Source of the DNA: Sclerurus mexicanus
Taxonomy: Eukaryota; Chordata; Aves; Passeriformes; Furnariidae
Reading direction: 5' to 3'
Assembly: GCA_013396755.1 (NCBI GenBank)
Contig: VWZF01001851.1
Coordinates: 62,001-126,000, forward strand
Length of the DNA: 64,000 nt
Shown one piece after another: positions 49,046 to 60,000 of this stretch. Positions within the stretch are counted from its first letter, which is position 1. Every line of letters begins with the position of its first letter. The notes beneath the pieces were generated by a model. The model did no database searches and was not told the DNA's origin. It saw only the letters and a list, made by a program, of their open reading frames with translations. Made by a program: the position numbers and the translations under genes.

Positions 49046-50215
49046 CTGAATAAGAATATTTTAAATTTTGGCTTTTTGGTAACTTTAAAGACCTGGTACA
49101 ACTGGTAGAAGGAAGCCCTTAGAGTGCACGACCCCACACTAGGAGTCTCCTACCATGTACAATCCTTTATTATTCTGCTTCAACTTAATGCTCTCCTGGC
49201 TGTGCCATCTGGTCTTTACACAAAAAAAAATTATTCCCCCACAAGTCTAAGACTCAGATTATTACACTATTCCTGGATAGCAGTGGTAAACCTATAGTGT
49301 AGATGGAGGAATGAGCAATGCCACTGTAGCAGTAATGTAGTGCCCTCTCCCCTGCCCTCTTTCCCTATGCAACTCTGCTGCTGAGAGGGTAGTGGGGTGC
49401 AGAGCTGCCTCTGAGGGGTGTTGAAGAACAGAGGGAGAGCTTCATTATTCCCCATGAGCTTGTGTGCATACAGAATGGTGATCTCTGTAAATACTAAGCA
49501 CTCCTAACAAGTAAATAACCCAATTAGCCTAAAAGCATTTAAAAATTAAGTCTTATCTATTGCAAGACCTGTGAACTCAATTATCTATGGCTGCTCCACC
49601 TTTAGTTGAGGTCACTTTGTGTAGCTTCACAAGAGAGCTTTAGAAGATTTTCTAATGTCAAAATAATAAGAATTTTCCTTCTAAACAGGTGAGGGTTTAT
49701 TAGTTGCATTTAAACAGGAAATAAATGCCATTCTGACATATTTATTTGTTTTATACCAGACCTTTGAGTAAAAATAGCAAAAGCTATTAGCAACTTGGAA
49801 CCAAATGTTCTTTGACTTTGGCCTGAAGCAGGGGAACACGATGATCTTGAAGTCCAAAATTACATTACTGTCATCTAAATTAGAATTTGGATGATGGTGA
49901 GTAAACAAATTATAACATGTAAGTTAAGATCAGCATGTGACAGTATTGGCAGCGGTATGGGAACATAGCCAATTCCTTCTTTCCTATAGCCCCATTGCTT
50001 AAAAAAAAATATGCCATGCTGATATTCAGCTGGCTATAATTTTGGATTTAGTATGATCCTGCATTTTTAAGTGCTGCCTGTTGCTAGAAAGAGTTGCATT
50101 TGGAAGCATTCCTATAGAAGCAAGAAAATGAAAACCATTCAGCCTTTGTTGTTTTAGCAGCTCCTTGTGGATCCTGGACCTTGATTACAGCAAGCAGAAA
50201 GCAGGCATGGTTTTT
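49046..50215. other. non-coding segment before CR1
   Basis: Non-coding DNA with an A run at about 49221-49229, a second at 49999-50008, and no recognisable gene or element up to the CR1 3' end. Confidence 0.65.
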
Positions 50216-51365
50216 CACAGAATCAGAGAATACCAGCTTGGAAGGGACCTCTGGTCCAACCTTTCTTGGCAAAAGCATAGTCTAGACAAAATGGCCCAGC
50301 AGCCTGTCCAGCTGAATATACGACTTCTCCAGGGAGATTATTCCAACAGCTGATTATTCTAATTGCGAAAAATTTTCCTCATGTGCCCAATTGGAATGTC
50401 CCCAGAATTAAATTGTACCCGTTACTTTTTCCTTGTGATTCCTTGTGAAAAAGGGGTGTTTGTCTTCTTTGTAGCCATCTTTTAAATACTGAAACATGAT
50501 GCTGAGGTATTCCCCAAGCTTTGTCTTCTCAAGACTGAACAGACCCAGTTCTGTCAGCCTTTCCTCACACTGAGCTTCCCAGTCTTTGGATCATCTTTGT
50601 GGCTCTTCTCTGGGCCATCTCCAGCCTGTTCACATGTTTCTTGTATAGCAGGGACCAAAACTGAAAACAGTATTCCAGGTGTGGCCTGACAAATGCTGAG
50701 CAGAGTGGGATAATGACTTCTTTATGGTGTCATAAGGGCTGGTGATATCACACTTGGACACTGTTCACTCATACTGAGTTTCTTGTCCACCAGGATTGCC
50801 AGGTCTCTTTCCACTGGGCTGTTCCTCAGCTGAGTAGATCCCAGGCTGTGCTGCAGTTCTGGATTATGTTTTCCCAGATGCAAGACCTTACACTTGTCCT
50901 GGTTAAAGTTGTTGTTATCCCAGTCTTCCAAACCATCCAGGTTATCCTGAAAGATGTGTCCGCTTCCCCACTCAGTTTGGGGCAATTGGCAAACTTTGTC
51001 ATGGTTCACTTGATTCCGTCATCAAGAACACTTTTGAAAGTAATAAACAACATCAGGCCCAATATTGATCCCTGGGGGAACCCACTTGTGGCAGGTTGCC
51101 AGGTAGAAAAGGAGCTCTTTACCACCATCCTCTGAGTACAGCCTCTCAGCCAATTGCCCACCCACTGCACAGACCACTTGTCTAAAGCCCCATGTATCAG
51201 TTTCTCCAGGAGGAGGCTTTGGGAAAAAGTCTTGGAGAAATCCAGGTAGACAATGTCCACCAAGAAGGTTACTTTGTCCCAGAAGGCAATGAGGTTTGTC
51301 AAGCAGGATTTGCCCTTGGTGAATCCAAGCTGGCTTTTCTTAGTCACATGCTTCATCTAACTTGT
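50216..51365 (-). mobile_element. CR1 LINE, 5'-truncated, dead reverse transcriptase, minus strand
   Basis: The longest mobile element here, sense on the minus strand: about 1.15 kb covering the C-terminal half of the CR1 ORF2 reverse transcriptase and the whole 3' end. Frame 51356-51006 reads LGFTKGKSCLTNLIAFWDKV, then VYLDFSKTFSQ (family DFSKAFD, second Asp lost) and GFPQGSILGLMLF (family GVPQGSVLGPVLF). The catalytic FADD box has decayed to FANC at 50993-50982. A second frame at 51009-50722 carries the CR1 C-terminal signature DKCKVLHLGKHNPELQHSLG. The 3' non-coding part ends with AGGTCCCTTCCAAGCTGGTA and ATTCTCTGATTCTGTG near 50216. Endonuclease and ORF1 are missing. The element is incapable of movement. 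The 5' edge is unclear: homology may trail on to about 51400. Confidence 0.95.
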
Positions 51366-51510
51366 AATAGCACTGTATACCTTGAACTACCGTACCAATG
51401 AAAATATCTCTGTAAATCTCTTTAGGTCAATCATATGGTCAAACTGTTAGAATTAAACCTTTCATCCCTTTTCTACCTGTAGCCAAATGTCAGGTATTTT
51501 TTTGTCTTAA

Positions 51511-51527
51511 ACAGACTAATAGTCTGT
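51511..51527. repeat. palindrome, 8-bp arms with one central base
   Basis: ACAGACTA, central A, TAGTCTGT. The minus-strand reading through it (AATTACAGACTATTAGTCTG) also resembles the CR1 'AACTACAGGCCAGTCAGTCT' segment that encodes NYRPVSL. The distance to the CR1 copy is about 70 bases too long for a simple continuation, so membership is undecided. Confidence 0.6.
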
Positions 51528-54004
51528 AATTCTTAACCCAGCTAAATCCATTTCAGATAACATTATATCAAAGCAAATAAAAGATGGTACTTTGTGGTAG
51601 CCATGAGCAAAGAAAGGAGTGATCCAGGTCTCTAATGCTTATTCTTGCAGGATTTTTTCTTCTCTCTCTTCACACTGTAACCTCAGAAGTCCTTTCATCT
51701 CTATTGGTACCATTCACCTTTGTCATCTTTAGGTATTGCATTAATTGCCATGTTGCATTAATTGCCACTTAAAGCATGAGCCTCCTCCTATATCCACATA
51801 CGGATAAAATTTCATTATCTGCTGGCCTCTGGAAATAGCCAGCACTGAATAAAACTGATCCATTAACTCATCTTAATTTCAGTCCCCAAACCAGGTTTGT
51901 GGGATGCAGATTAGTTTAAGAGATATTTGCCAACGCTAAAAGATGCATGTACAATTAATTGTCTTCTTTATTCAATGTCTGTCTTCTTTTGTGTGGAATA
52001 TAGCCCATTATCATTTATATGGGCATTTTTTGTAGCTATACAGTTAGATGGAAGAATAACTATCCCACTTCTTACCCACACTGTCTATGACAACCCTTGT
52101 TTAAAGTATTTTTGAATGCTAATTAGGTTTTCACTGCCCCTCTTTTTAATGTCCGCTAGAAGCCAGCTCCCATCTAGTAACCACCTTGAAGTTACCATAG
52201 ATCTTGCTAATTATCTGTTCCCCATAATTCCAATGGATAAGAACCTGTCTGATCTGTGACAAACAGGGCCTAAATTATGCAGTAAGATTCTCTGACCTTC
52301 TAACACAGCAAACTGCAAATACTGCAGCTTCAGGTAAATGTTAAAAAATGAGATTATTATTGCATTCAGTATAAAATGAATAATCTATGAAAGAAATTCC
52401 TTGCATTATTTGTCACAGCAAATTAAGCTTGTTTTACCCTGCACCTGCATTTCTGCACTGCTTCTGAAATGTAAGGGGAATGAAGAAATGAGGGCAAAAA
52501 AATTATCAGGGGCAATGACAGCAGTTATGCTGTCTAGAAAATTTGGAATTTGGGGCATGAAGGAAGCCTTGGGAAATTATTTGAGACTCAGTGTTCAGAA
52601 GTCAGTGTGAATGCTTCTGCTTAAAAGACAAGCCTGCAAAAAGTCTGTCTGGTTAACATCTTAAATAGCACAAGAGAAGTGCAATTTAAGCCTGTCTGCA
52701 TATGGGCAAACAGTGCTGAGCTGCTTGTACCTGTGCTAAAGGTTTGGCAGATCACTATTCAGAAATCAAGTTTTATGGCCAGATTCTCACAAGGACCTTA
52801 GATGTTGCACAGCCTAAATTTTGGGGTGGAAGGGTGTGTCTCAAATAGTCAAGAGGAAAAACTGAAGAAAAGGTGTGTCTTAAAACTGAACCTTACAGCG
52901 GCACAAGGACAAAGATGGGTTTCCTGACTCCCAGGGCCAGCCAATGCCTTTGCCTGAGGGACTGTGGTTCCCACCTCAGCTGCTCTTCCAAAGTCACTGC
53001 TCTTGTTATCAGGCTGGCAGTAGCCTCAGGATGGGAGGGAGAAGGAAATACTGTGTTCTATATGGTGTAGCAGCACTCGGTGGCTGATTCTCATCACAAA
53101 TAAAGCTGAAACTGGCTGGCAGTCCATTGTCCTTGCTGCCAGATGAAGTGAAATGCCTCTTGTGCCTCATCTCTCTTTCCACAATAAACACTCAATTTAT
53201 TAAGGCAAGGGAAAAGGACAGGCATGTGTGCAACACAAAGGCTGTGTCCCCTCCCCTCTAAAATGTTTCTAAAGCCATGTGAGATGTATGGTTCCAAGTT
53301 ATGCTTGAAAATAGGAACAGCGGTACCCAGGGAGAGCTCTTAATCCAATGCAACGCTGCTTGCTTTTCTGCTTGTTTTTGTGGGTCCCATTAATTGTTCA
53401 TGAGCTCACTGGGTCAGATGGCAGGTGTGAGACATGCTATCCTCCACAGGTGCTTAATTTTTGGATCCAGATGTGCAGAGGGAAACAAGATGGGTCCTTT
53501 GCTGTGGAGTCCCCTCAAGACACTTTGCTGCCTCATTGAGGAACACTTCCATGATGTGGCAGATCACCTAAGGCTTTTGAGGACTGAAATTGAGAAGCCT
53601 TCAGGGCATCCATTTGTGCATCTATCTTTAGACCTTGGCTGTAATCCTGACCTGTGCCTCTACAGAGCCTGTTCAGAGTATTTGCTAACAACGTTTGAAC
53701 GCCGTTTTAACTGGAGGAGAAGTGTATTAAATTATTTCTTGAATGAAAACAAACTCGATCACTGGAATGTGATTCTGTAGAACAGATTGACAGCCGTACA
53801 AACTACTGATTTATAATACGAAGTGTAGGTTATTCTGGTACAGATGGTGAAGAGTTTTTATATGAGAGCTGAAGCTTTGTTATCACCTCTGTGTTTCACT
53901 GGTGTCTGTCTCCAGGGTGAGCTGTTCCCCACTGCTTCTGTTTGCCCTTCATTTTGGGGGCTCTGGGTGGGACTGGGATGTGTGGGATACATTTCATTGA
54001 TTTA

Positions 54005-54018
54005 TTTTTTTTTTTTTG
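54005..54018. repeat. poly-T tract (14 T)
   Basis: Run of 14 T. Simple homopolymer with no attached element recognised. Confidence 0.85.
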
Positions 54019-56015
54019 TACTACTTGGAAGATCCAGAGCAATTACAAGGTTCTAGCTTGAAAACAGAAGTTTTACAGATCCATCACTACATCTCTCCCT
54101 CAGGCATCCCTCAAAATGGTGACATATTTATCATCTCTAGGTGAAAAGAGCATTTCACAACTTCCAAACATATAGATGGCATGGGATTCTAAACACATGT
54201 ATCTCTTTGCAATCAAAGCAGATAAAACATTTCCAAGTTGAATTTTTCCCTCTGTCTTGGGACAATATCAAGGCTACTGAATTTCACCCAAACTGGTGTG
54301 TTAATCTCTCAGTTTCTCAGGTGAAAAGACTCAGTATAGGAGTCCACAGGAACTTCCACCTATTGCCTCTCAAGAAGTGTTTTGTCAGGCTGATCTGAAA
54401 GTGGATTGCAGAACCTCCAGATCTCTAGAGCTTTCCAGGAAGGCTGAGGGACTCCAACATTCCTGGGACATTATGTTCCCTAGCTAGAAGTCTGGTGCGT
54501 AATAAGAACTCCTGGGAAACATCATGGCTGGTGTATCTTGGTAGGCTACCCCTGGCTGGCTGTCATCCCCATTTCACAGATGCTGGCTCCTTGCTGTTAC
54601 AGCCTGCCCCTGAAGGTGGGGTAACTGATATTCTTGTTAATAATAGATCCCTTGGAGCAGATTAGAGCGAAACAAACTAAATGGCTAGTGTTTATAAATA
54701 TGTATATATGGCAGGTTTTTCCAGAGCAATTTAGTTACAATGGAAAGGAGGCATGTAACTGTTTTGGTTATTATCTGTAGAAATATAGCAATATAAAGGC
54801 ATAAAATAACACTTGAGAAAATGCATAAAGAAAGAAAAGAAAAGAATAAAAAGGTATCGCCACCCATGGATCCAGCAATGAGACTTGATTGTTGCAATTT
54901 TAATGTCTCTTGGCTGAAGTGATTGTCACATTCTTGTTCTGTTGGGCATGGGGGAAGCCCACAAAACACAAAGTTCAATGGGTTAATACAACTCAGGTTC
55001 ACGTGCGAATGCCCAAGTATATCCCCTGAAGGGGGAGTTTTACCTTGATGTCACACTGGATCATGGGTAGTCCTCCAGTGGAAGGCCCCAGAAATTAGTC
55101 TGGAGGCACTTTGGGGGTCTTGGATGGTTTATGACACCTTATAATGCATGAGTGCCGCCTTCCACATCAGAGTAGTTGAGCCAGTTATGTCCCATCAGAA
55201 GGGATGAATACCCTCAGGACTATGTAAGAATGTGAATATCTCAATACATCCTTCATGAAGGGAAGGAGTTTTTACACCTGACCCACTTGTGTAAGGGCAG
55301 AAATTGTCATGATAAAAAGCATTGTCCCACCTCTGCAGGGTTTGCTTCTTATCAGCCTTCTCCCTCATCTGCCTCAAAACTCAACTTGTAGTCTCTGGTG
55401 GTGGTTTTTCACACCCTCTGCACCAAGAACTCACTGTTTTTGCAAATGGCTGATTGCTTGTGTCATTAACCTTTAACATTTCCGTCTCCCACACTTGCTG
55501 GTTCAATCACCTGACAGTAAGCTGGCTGCAAGGACAGCCTGGCTCTGCGTTCATCTGCCTGGCAGATTGCAGGAGAGCATGTTGCATTTTGGAGGTACTG
55601 CAATGTCCCTGCTTGGAAAACATTCCTCTATTTCCAAAATAAAAGCACCAATGATTTTTTACTTCCACTGAGAATCTTAAATATTTGGCTTTTTTTGTTG
55701 TTTTCTTCTGGTTTTGATTTTACTGATTACATACTCAAAATACTACAATCATTTCCATTCTGATTTTGGCCTGCCCTCCAGGACTCCCTGGGAGGTGTTG
55801 AGGTGCCCAGCTACATCCATACTACTCTTTACTGGCATCTATGACACAAACAAAAAAAAAGATTGCTGTGTTTCAGACTGAAACAGAAAGAGATGTATAA
55901 ATTGCCTGGGCTGTATACCCAGGTAGTGGGGTCTTTTCCAAAGTGATGCATTATGATCTGGCTGCACTTACAGTTGGTGAGGATTAAAAGTCCAAATACC
56001 TTTTGTTCTTCTCAG

Positions 56016-56099
56016 TTCTGCTCTACATTAAATATTTGAATTGAGAATTGCACACTGCTATGCTTAAATGATAGCTAAAATGGAGGACTACAAGTACAG
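56016..56099 (+). other. candidate 5' exon with start codon in good context
   Basis: An 84-base segment between a good acceptor (ACCTTTTGTTCTTCTCAG) and a donor that matches the consensus fully (CAG|GTGAGTAAG). All frames have stops in the first part. The last part opens with ATG at 56068 and a second in-frame ATG at 56080 in strong context (A at -3, G at +4: AAAATGG). Together they read MIAKMEDYKY and are then split in the next codon. An in-frame TAA lies directly before the first ATG, and a tiny upstream frame (MLK, stop) begins at 56060. This is the arrangement expected for an untranslated-plus-start exon. I recognise no protein with this beginning, no downstream exon is identified, and chance remains the more likely explanation. 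Confidence 0.2.
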
Positions 56100-56807
56100 G
56101 TGAGTAAGGAGAGAGAGCGGGAATGTCTGAAATAATATCCATGGTGGGAAGATTCATTTTTCCCATTCTAGCAGTTCACAGTATTATTGGCTTGTTTCTT
56201 TGTATTAAGTCTTTTCCATTTTTTCTGCTATAGAAATGCAATTTGCATCATGTCTTTTTCCCGAGAGGCAGATGTTAAAAACTGCTCAGGAGCTGATTAA
56301 AACTTTTCTTACCAAGTTCACATTTGTCGTGTAATGATTTGTGAGTAGCCTGACTTCTTTGAAATACTAATGCTAGAAGTTTTGGCTTAATTGACTAAGA
56401 CCTGGATCTTCTATAAACTTCACAAATTCTTTCCTAATTTCTTTCATTACAACGGCCTGCAAGAAGTGGATCAGCAATCATCATTAAAATGTCATTTGTA
56501 TTCTGCATGACTTCTTTCTCCAAATCTGCTATATATTATACCTGTAAGATTGAATTTTTGTGCTGACTTCTGCAGAAGTGACAAGACCATCACCAAAAGG
56601 AAGTATATGCTGAAGACACAAAGAACTGTGGTTAACTTTGACTCCAGCTAAAGCGGTGTGAAAATGGAACCATACTTATTGATCTAATATTTGTGATGCT
56701 TTCCCATTATCCACGCAATTCAGGACTCCCCTCTAAATCACTTAATCACAGGTCCTTTTAAGAGTTCCTTTAAATCACAGAAGAATAGCATACCTTTCAT
56801 ACAATCA
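56100..56807. other. non-coding segment between candidate exon and LINE relic
   Basis: No gene is recognised. Minus-strand translation was examined for continuation of the L1-like reverse transcriptase (the catalytic FADD-type box would be expected roughly around 56.4 kb), and none was found. The relic is therefore either cut off here or too decayed to see. Confidence 0.5.
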
Positions 56808-57030
56808 CACCTCTTCATATATTATCTGCTAATTAATGCCCTTGGAAACAGTTTGCTCTCATCTAACTAACCAGGCAGCAGAGATTCCAACCTTTTAGCC
56901 AGCACCTTGGTGAATACCTCAACATCAATATAGAACAAGGCTGTGAGAGGCAAAATCAAATTTGCCTTTGCTAGGTTTCAAGTCAGATAAAGATGGGCTT
57001 CTATTGATTTTGAAATTTGCTGGGATTACA
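56808..57030 (-). mobile_element. ancient L1/Tx1-like LINE reverse-transcriptase relic
   Basis: Hand translation of the minus strand gives consecutive pieces in the order of the N-terminal part of an L1-clade reverse transcriptase. IPANFK lies at 57026-57009 and LKPSKGKFDFASHS near 56981-56940 (family LLKPGKDPTDxASYRP). After one frameshift comes IDVEVFTKVLAKRLESL at 56929-56879 (family NVDVKIFTKVLAKRLE). Then LLPG, a stop, and DESKLFPRALISR with the YMKR word are reminiscent of the DQTGFIPGR...DNIRR block. Stops and frameshifts show it is long dead. The motif set differs from CR1 (NYRPVSLTSV type). Known biology: bird genomes hold almost no L1, only old degraded pieces. Edges are approximate and the relic could extend to about 57100. 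The opposite-strand 68-codon frame is only its shadow. Confidence 0.7.
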
Positions 57031-60000
57031 AGAAACCAATTTAGCAGGGTTGCAAGTCAAACCCTTACTCTGTTTAATGCCTCAGTAAGGCTTTTCCTGC
57101 TACTCTTTTTAGTCTTCAAGCATTTCCTCACAGATCCCTTCACATTTATTTCTATTAAACTTTCCTAGATGTTTTTTATCCACAATCTGAATTACTGCAG
57201 TGTCAGTTGTTAACCCTAATGTGCAGTCTGAGCTTTTAAAACTTCTTTATCCATTAGTTTTGCCTAAATGGGATAACCACTTCCAAATGAAATACACTTT
57301 GTGATTATGCTTCTGAAGTACACTCTATTTAACATACATCAACATATCCCTCTAAGTATAGGAAATGGTGATTTCTTAGTTTTGCTGAAGACAAAGAGTG
57401 ATAATGGAACCATTATGATCAAGAAGGAATTTAAGCTCCTAAAACCCTAAAATCTTCCTAAATCTAGGAAGAACTTCCTCAAAGCAATTCAAAGTTGCAA
57501 TTCTAATTGTCTCTGTGTTAACTATACCTTGGATTAACTAATGTGGTTTTTTAACTATTTACATTGGTGTTCAGATTCTTCCCTCTTTACAGGACTATCT
57601 AGCTGGCATAGAAACCAGGTGTCTCACTGCCCTTAGAGGCTAGATATTCTCAGATCATGCCTAAAACATACCAACAGAATTACATGTTTCACGAAACAGA
57701 GATGTTCCAAACCTTCTTTTGTATCAGAAATGCCACAGGAGATCTTAGTGTGCATTGACCTGTGTGGCTGGCACATTCTCTCAGGAAAAGGGAAACCTAC
57801 CCAACTCCTCTTTCTGCTGTAGGGGCTTCAGATCGTCTTCAGATCTCAGGGTTTATTGGACTAGAGAAAAGGAAAAAGAAGAAACACAGCTGTATCCTAA
57901 AATTATCTGCACTTCTTCAGAAGTAAAGAGGCCAGAATTTATTCAGTTCCTGGGACCATGACTTTTTAATAGAAAATTGAAAAGCAGTGCTGGGAACAGT
58001 GCTTCTGGGTTGGGAAAACTGCGGCTGAAATACTTCAGGTCTCCTCCTTTTGTGTGCAAATATGACTGGAAAGGATCACTTCCCCTTTCTATACTCTCAG
58101 CTGTCATACTTCTGCAGGAAAAAATGAGCCATGCTTGCATGCTATTAAAAAAAATGTGTGGTATCTGTCATGGAGAGCTGACTACTGGCTCCCAGGTAAC
58201 ACAGAGGTAGGGACCTCACATCCTAGTATGGCAGCATGACACTCAGCTCCCTTGCCTTCAGCAGGAAGCCTCAAGCTCAGCATTTTGGCTCTTTGGAGTT
58301 CTGATTTTTGTGTCATATAAGTTCCCATGTGCTGAATGCTAGGCTTATTTAGGGTTCTTTCTTCAGTCCTTGGCATCTTATCTCTGATCAGTGCTTCCCC
58401 TCTTATTCTGCTGAACTCTGCACTTATTTATCATGGAATCTAATTGGGATATACCCTTGTTCAAAGTGTAATGATTCCTGTTAAGTGTTCATTTTCTTTT
58501 CACTGGTACAGTCTGGTATACAGCACAGTGCAAAAGCCAGATGTGCTAGAGCAAAAGACCACAACTGGTTGCAATGTGTATGAGGTATCCCACCTATATA
58601 TACCCAGGAAATTCTCTCTCCCTCGCTTCAGAGTTCCTTTTGCATGAATTTAGCACTTTCCTGAGGAGTTTCTCCTTCTTCATATCAGTCTGGTCTGGGA
58701 TTTATTTCAATCCAATGTTATTTCTTCTTTCTTCATTCTCCAAGTTATCTATTTTTTAGGCTTTCAAGCTCCTGAAGTCCCTTATCTCTATCAGTAAGTG
58801 TATCTGAATGCCTTTTTAAGCCTGCCTCAACTTCAGTCACTCTACCTTTTATTGTAATTCCCTGAAAGAGGCTTGCATCAAAGCTTCCACTGATGTTAGC
58901 TTAGACAGTAATTCTCTAATGTCTGCCAATCTTCCTCTGTTCTATTTTGTTTGCAGCACAATGCTAGGCCTCCAGGACCTCCTGGGGTCTCAGTGCTTCT
59001 CTTTGGCTGTTTGCAAAGGCATTGATAATACCAGCAGTACACCTCTGCACAAGCATGGTGGCATATGGGATCACCAAATATTTTAGATAGGGCTTTGGGA
59101 TAATTTTATTTTTCTCAAAATCATTGAAAATGGCATACTGATGGCTGCTTTGAATAACTGCTATAGCCTTCAAGACATGCTTTTAGCTCGGAATAGCCTC
59201 TACTATCCATTTTCTCTTTTAGATTTCTGAACTTTTCAGACTTTAATAACGGGTGAGATCAGCCTCTCTGATCCAGTTTGTGATACAACACTCATCACTG
59301 CACCCTCATAGCACCTTTACTTGCATATAATATAGAATTACTTAGGAAAATGTATCACAAGTCCAAACCCCACTTATCATGTAAAGGTGGTCACCCATTC
59401 CCAAATCTACAGTTCAAACTTCTCCTTTTGCCAAAAAGCAAATTCCCATAATTAAGCATATTACTCATTTATGTCTTTCCTGACATATGAATATGGAAAA
59501 ATGACTAGCCCTTCAATCTGCATTTCTTTGAGGGTGGTTTTTGCCTTCATCTTTCTTCCTAGTTCTCATGCTTCTAACCCAGAGTAGGAGAAATGCCTTC
59601 TTTTTCCTCCCCTGCCCTTTGTACTGTCTTCTGCACTACTGTCTTCTGCACAACTTCCATTGCAAAATTCATTTGTTGGCTCCTTGATGCAGTTGTACTC
59701 AGTCTGAAATTGCTTCTCCTCAGCTTCTTTTACAGCCAGTACCTGTGCAGATTGAAATCAAATTTCCCATCTGTGAAAAGAATGTTGGATGTAACCTCTC
59801 TGGCCAAAGCTAAAAAGCATACATTTAGTTATCTGATGTTGTGCTGCTCAAGAAAACATGTTGCAAAGTGTGCAATTAGGAAGTTCTGAGGAGAGAGGTG
59901 AGTCTTAAATCCCATCTCCTTTGGAATTTGTATATCATTGTGTGAACTACACATAGCTCACAGGGGATTAATTTCCCAAAAGAGTCATCTGGAAATAGAT

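Larger units (their letters stand above)
51366..56015. other. non-coding segment, no gene recognised
   Basis: A small palindrome at 51511-51527 and a 14-base T run at 54005-54018 are the only clear local structures. The longest frame in the window (128 codons, plus, 53394-53780) lies here. It overlaps other frames, has no recognisable domain and does not start with a convincing context, so I do not call a gene. Patches at 52.8-53.6 and 54.9-55.6 kb are richer in G+C. Confidence 0.6.

Noticed and set aside
53394..53780. 128-codon plus-strand open frame, the longest in the window
   Set aside because: No domain or motif is recognisable, it overlaps another frame, and its length is within what chance gives in 64 kb. 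No splice or polyadenylation context supports it.
54563..54582. TCATCCCCATTTCACAGATG, resembling a MIR SINE core word
   Set aside because: Only about 20 bases match and the flanks do not continue into MIR sequence; too short to call.
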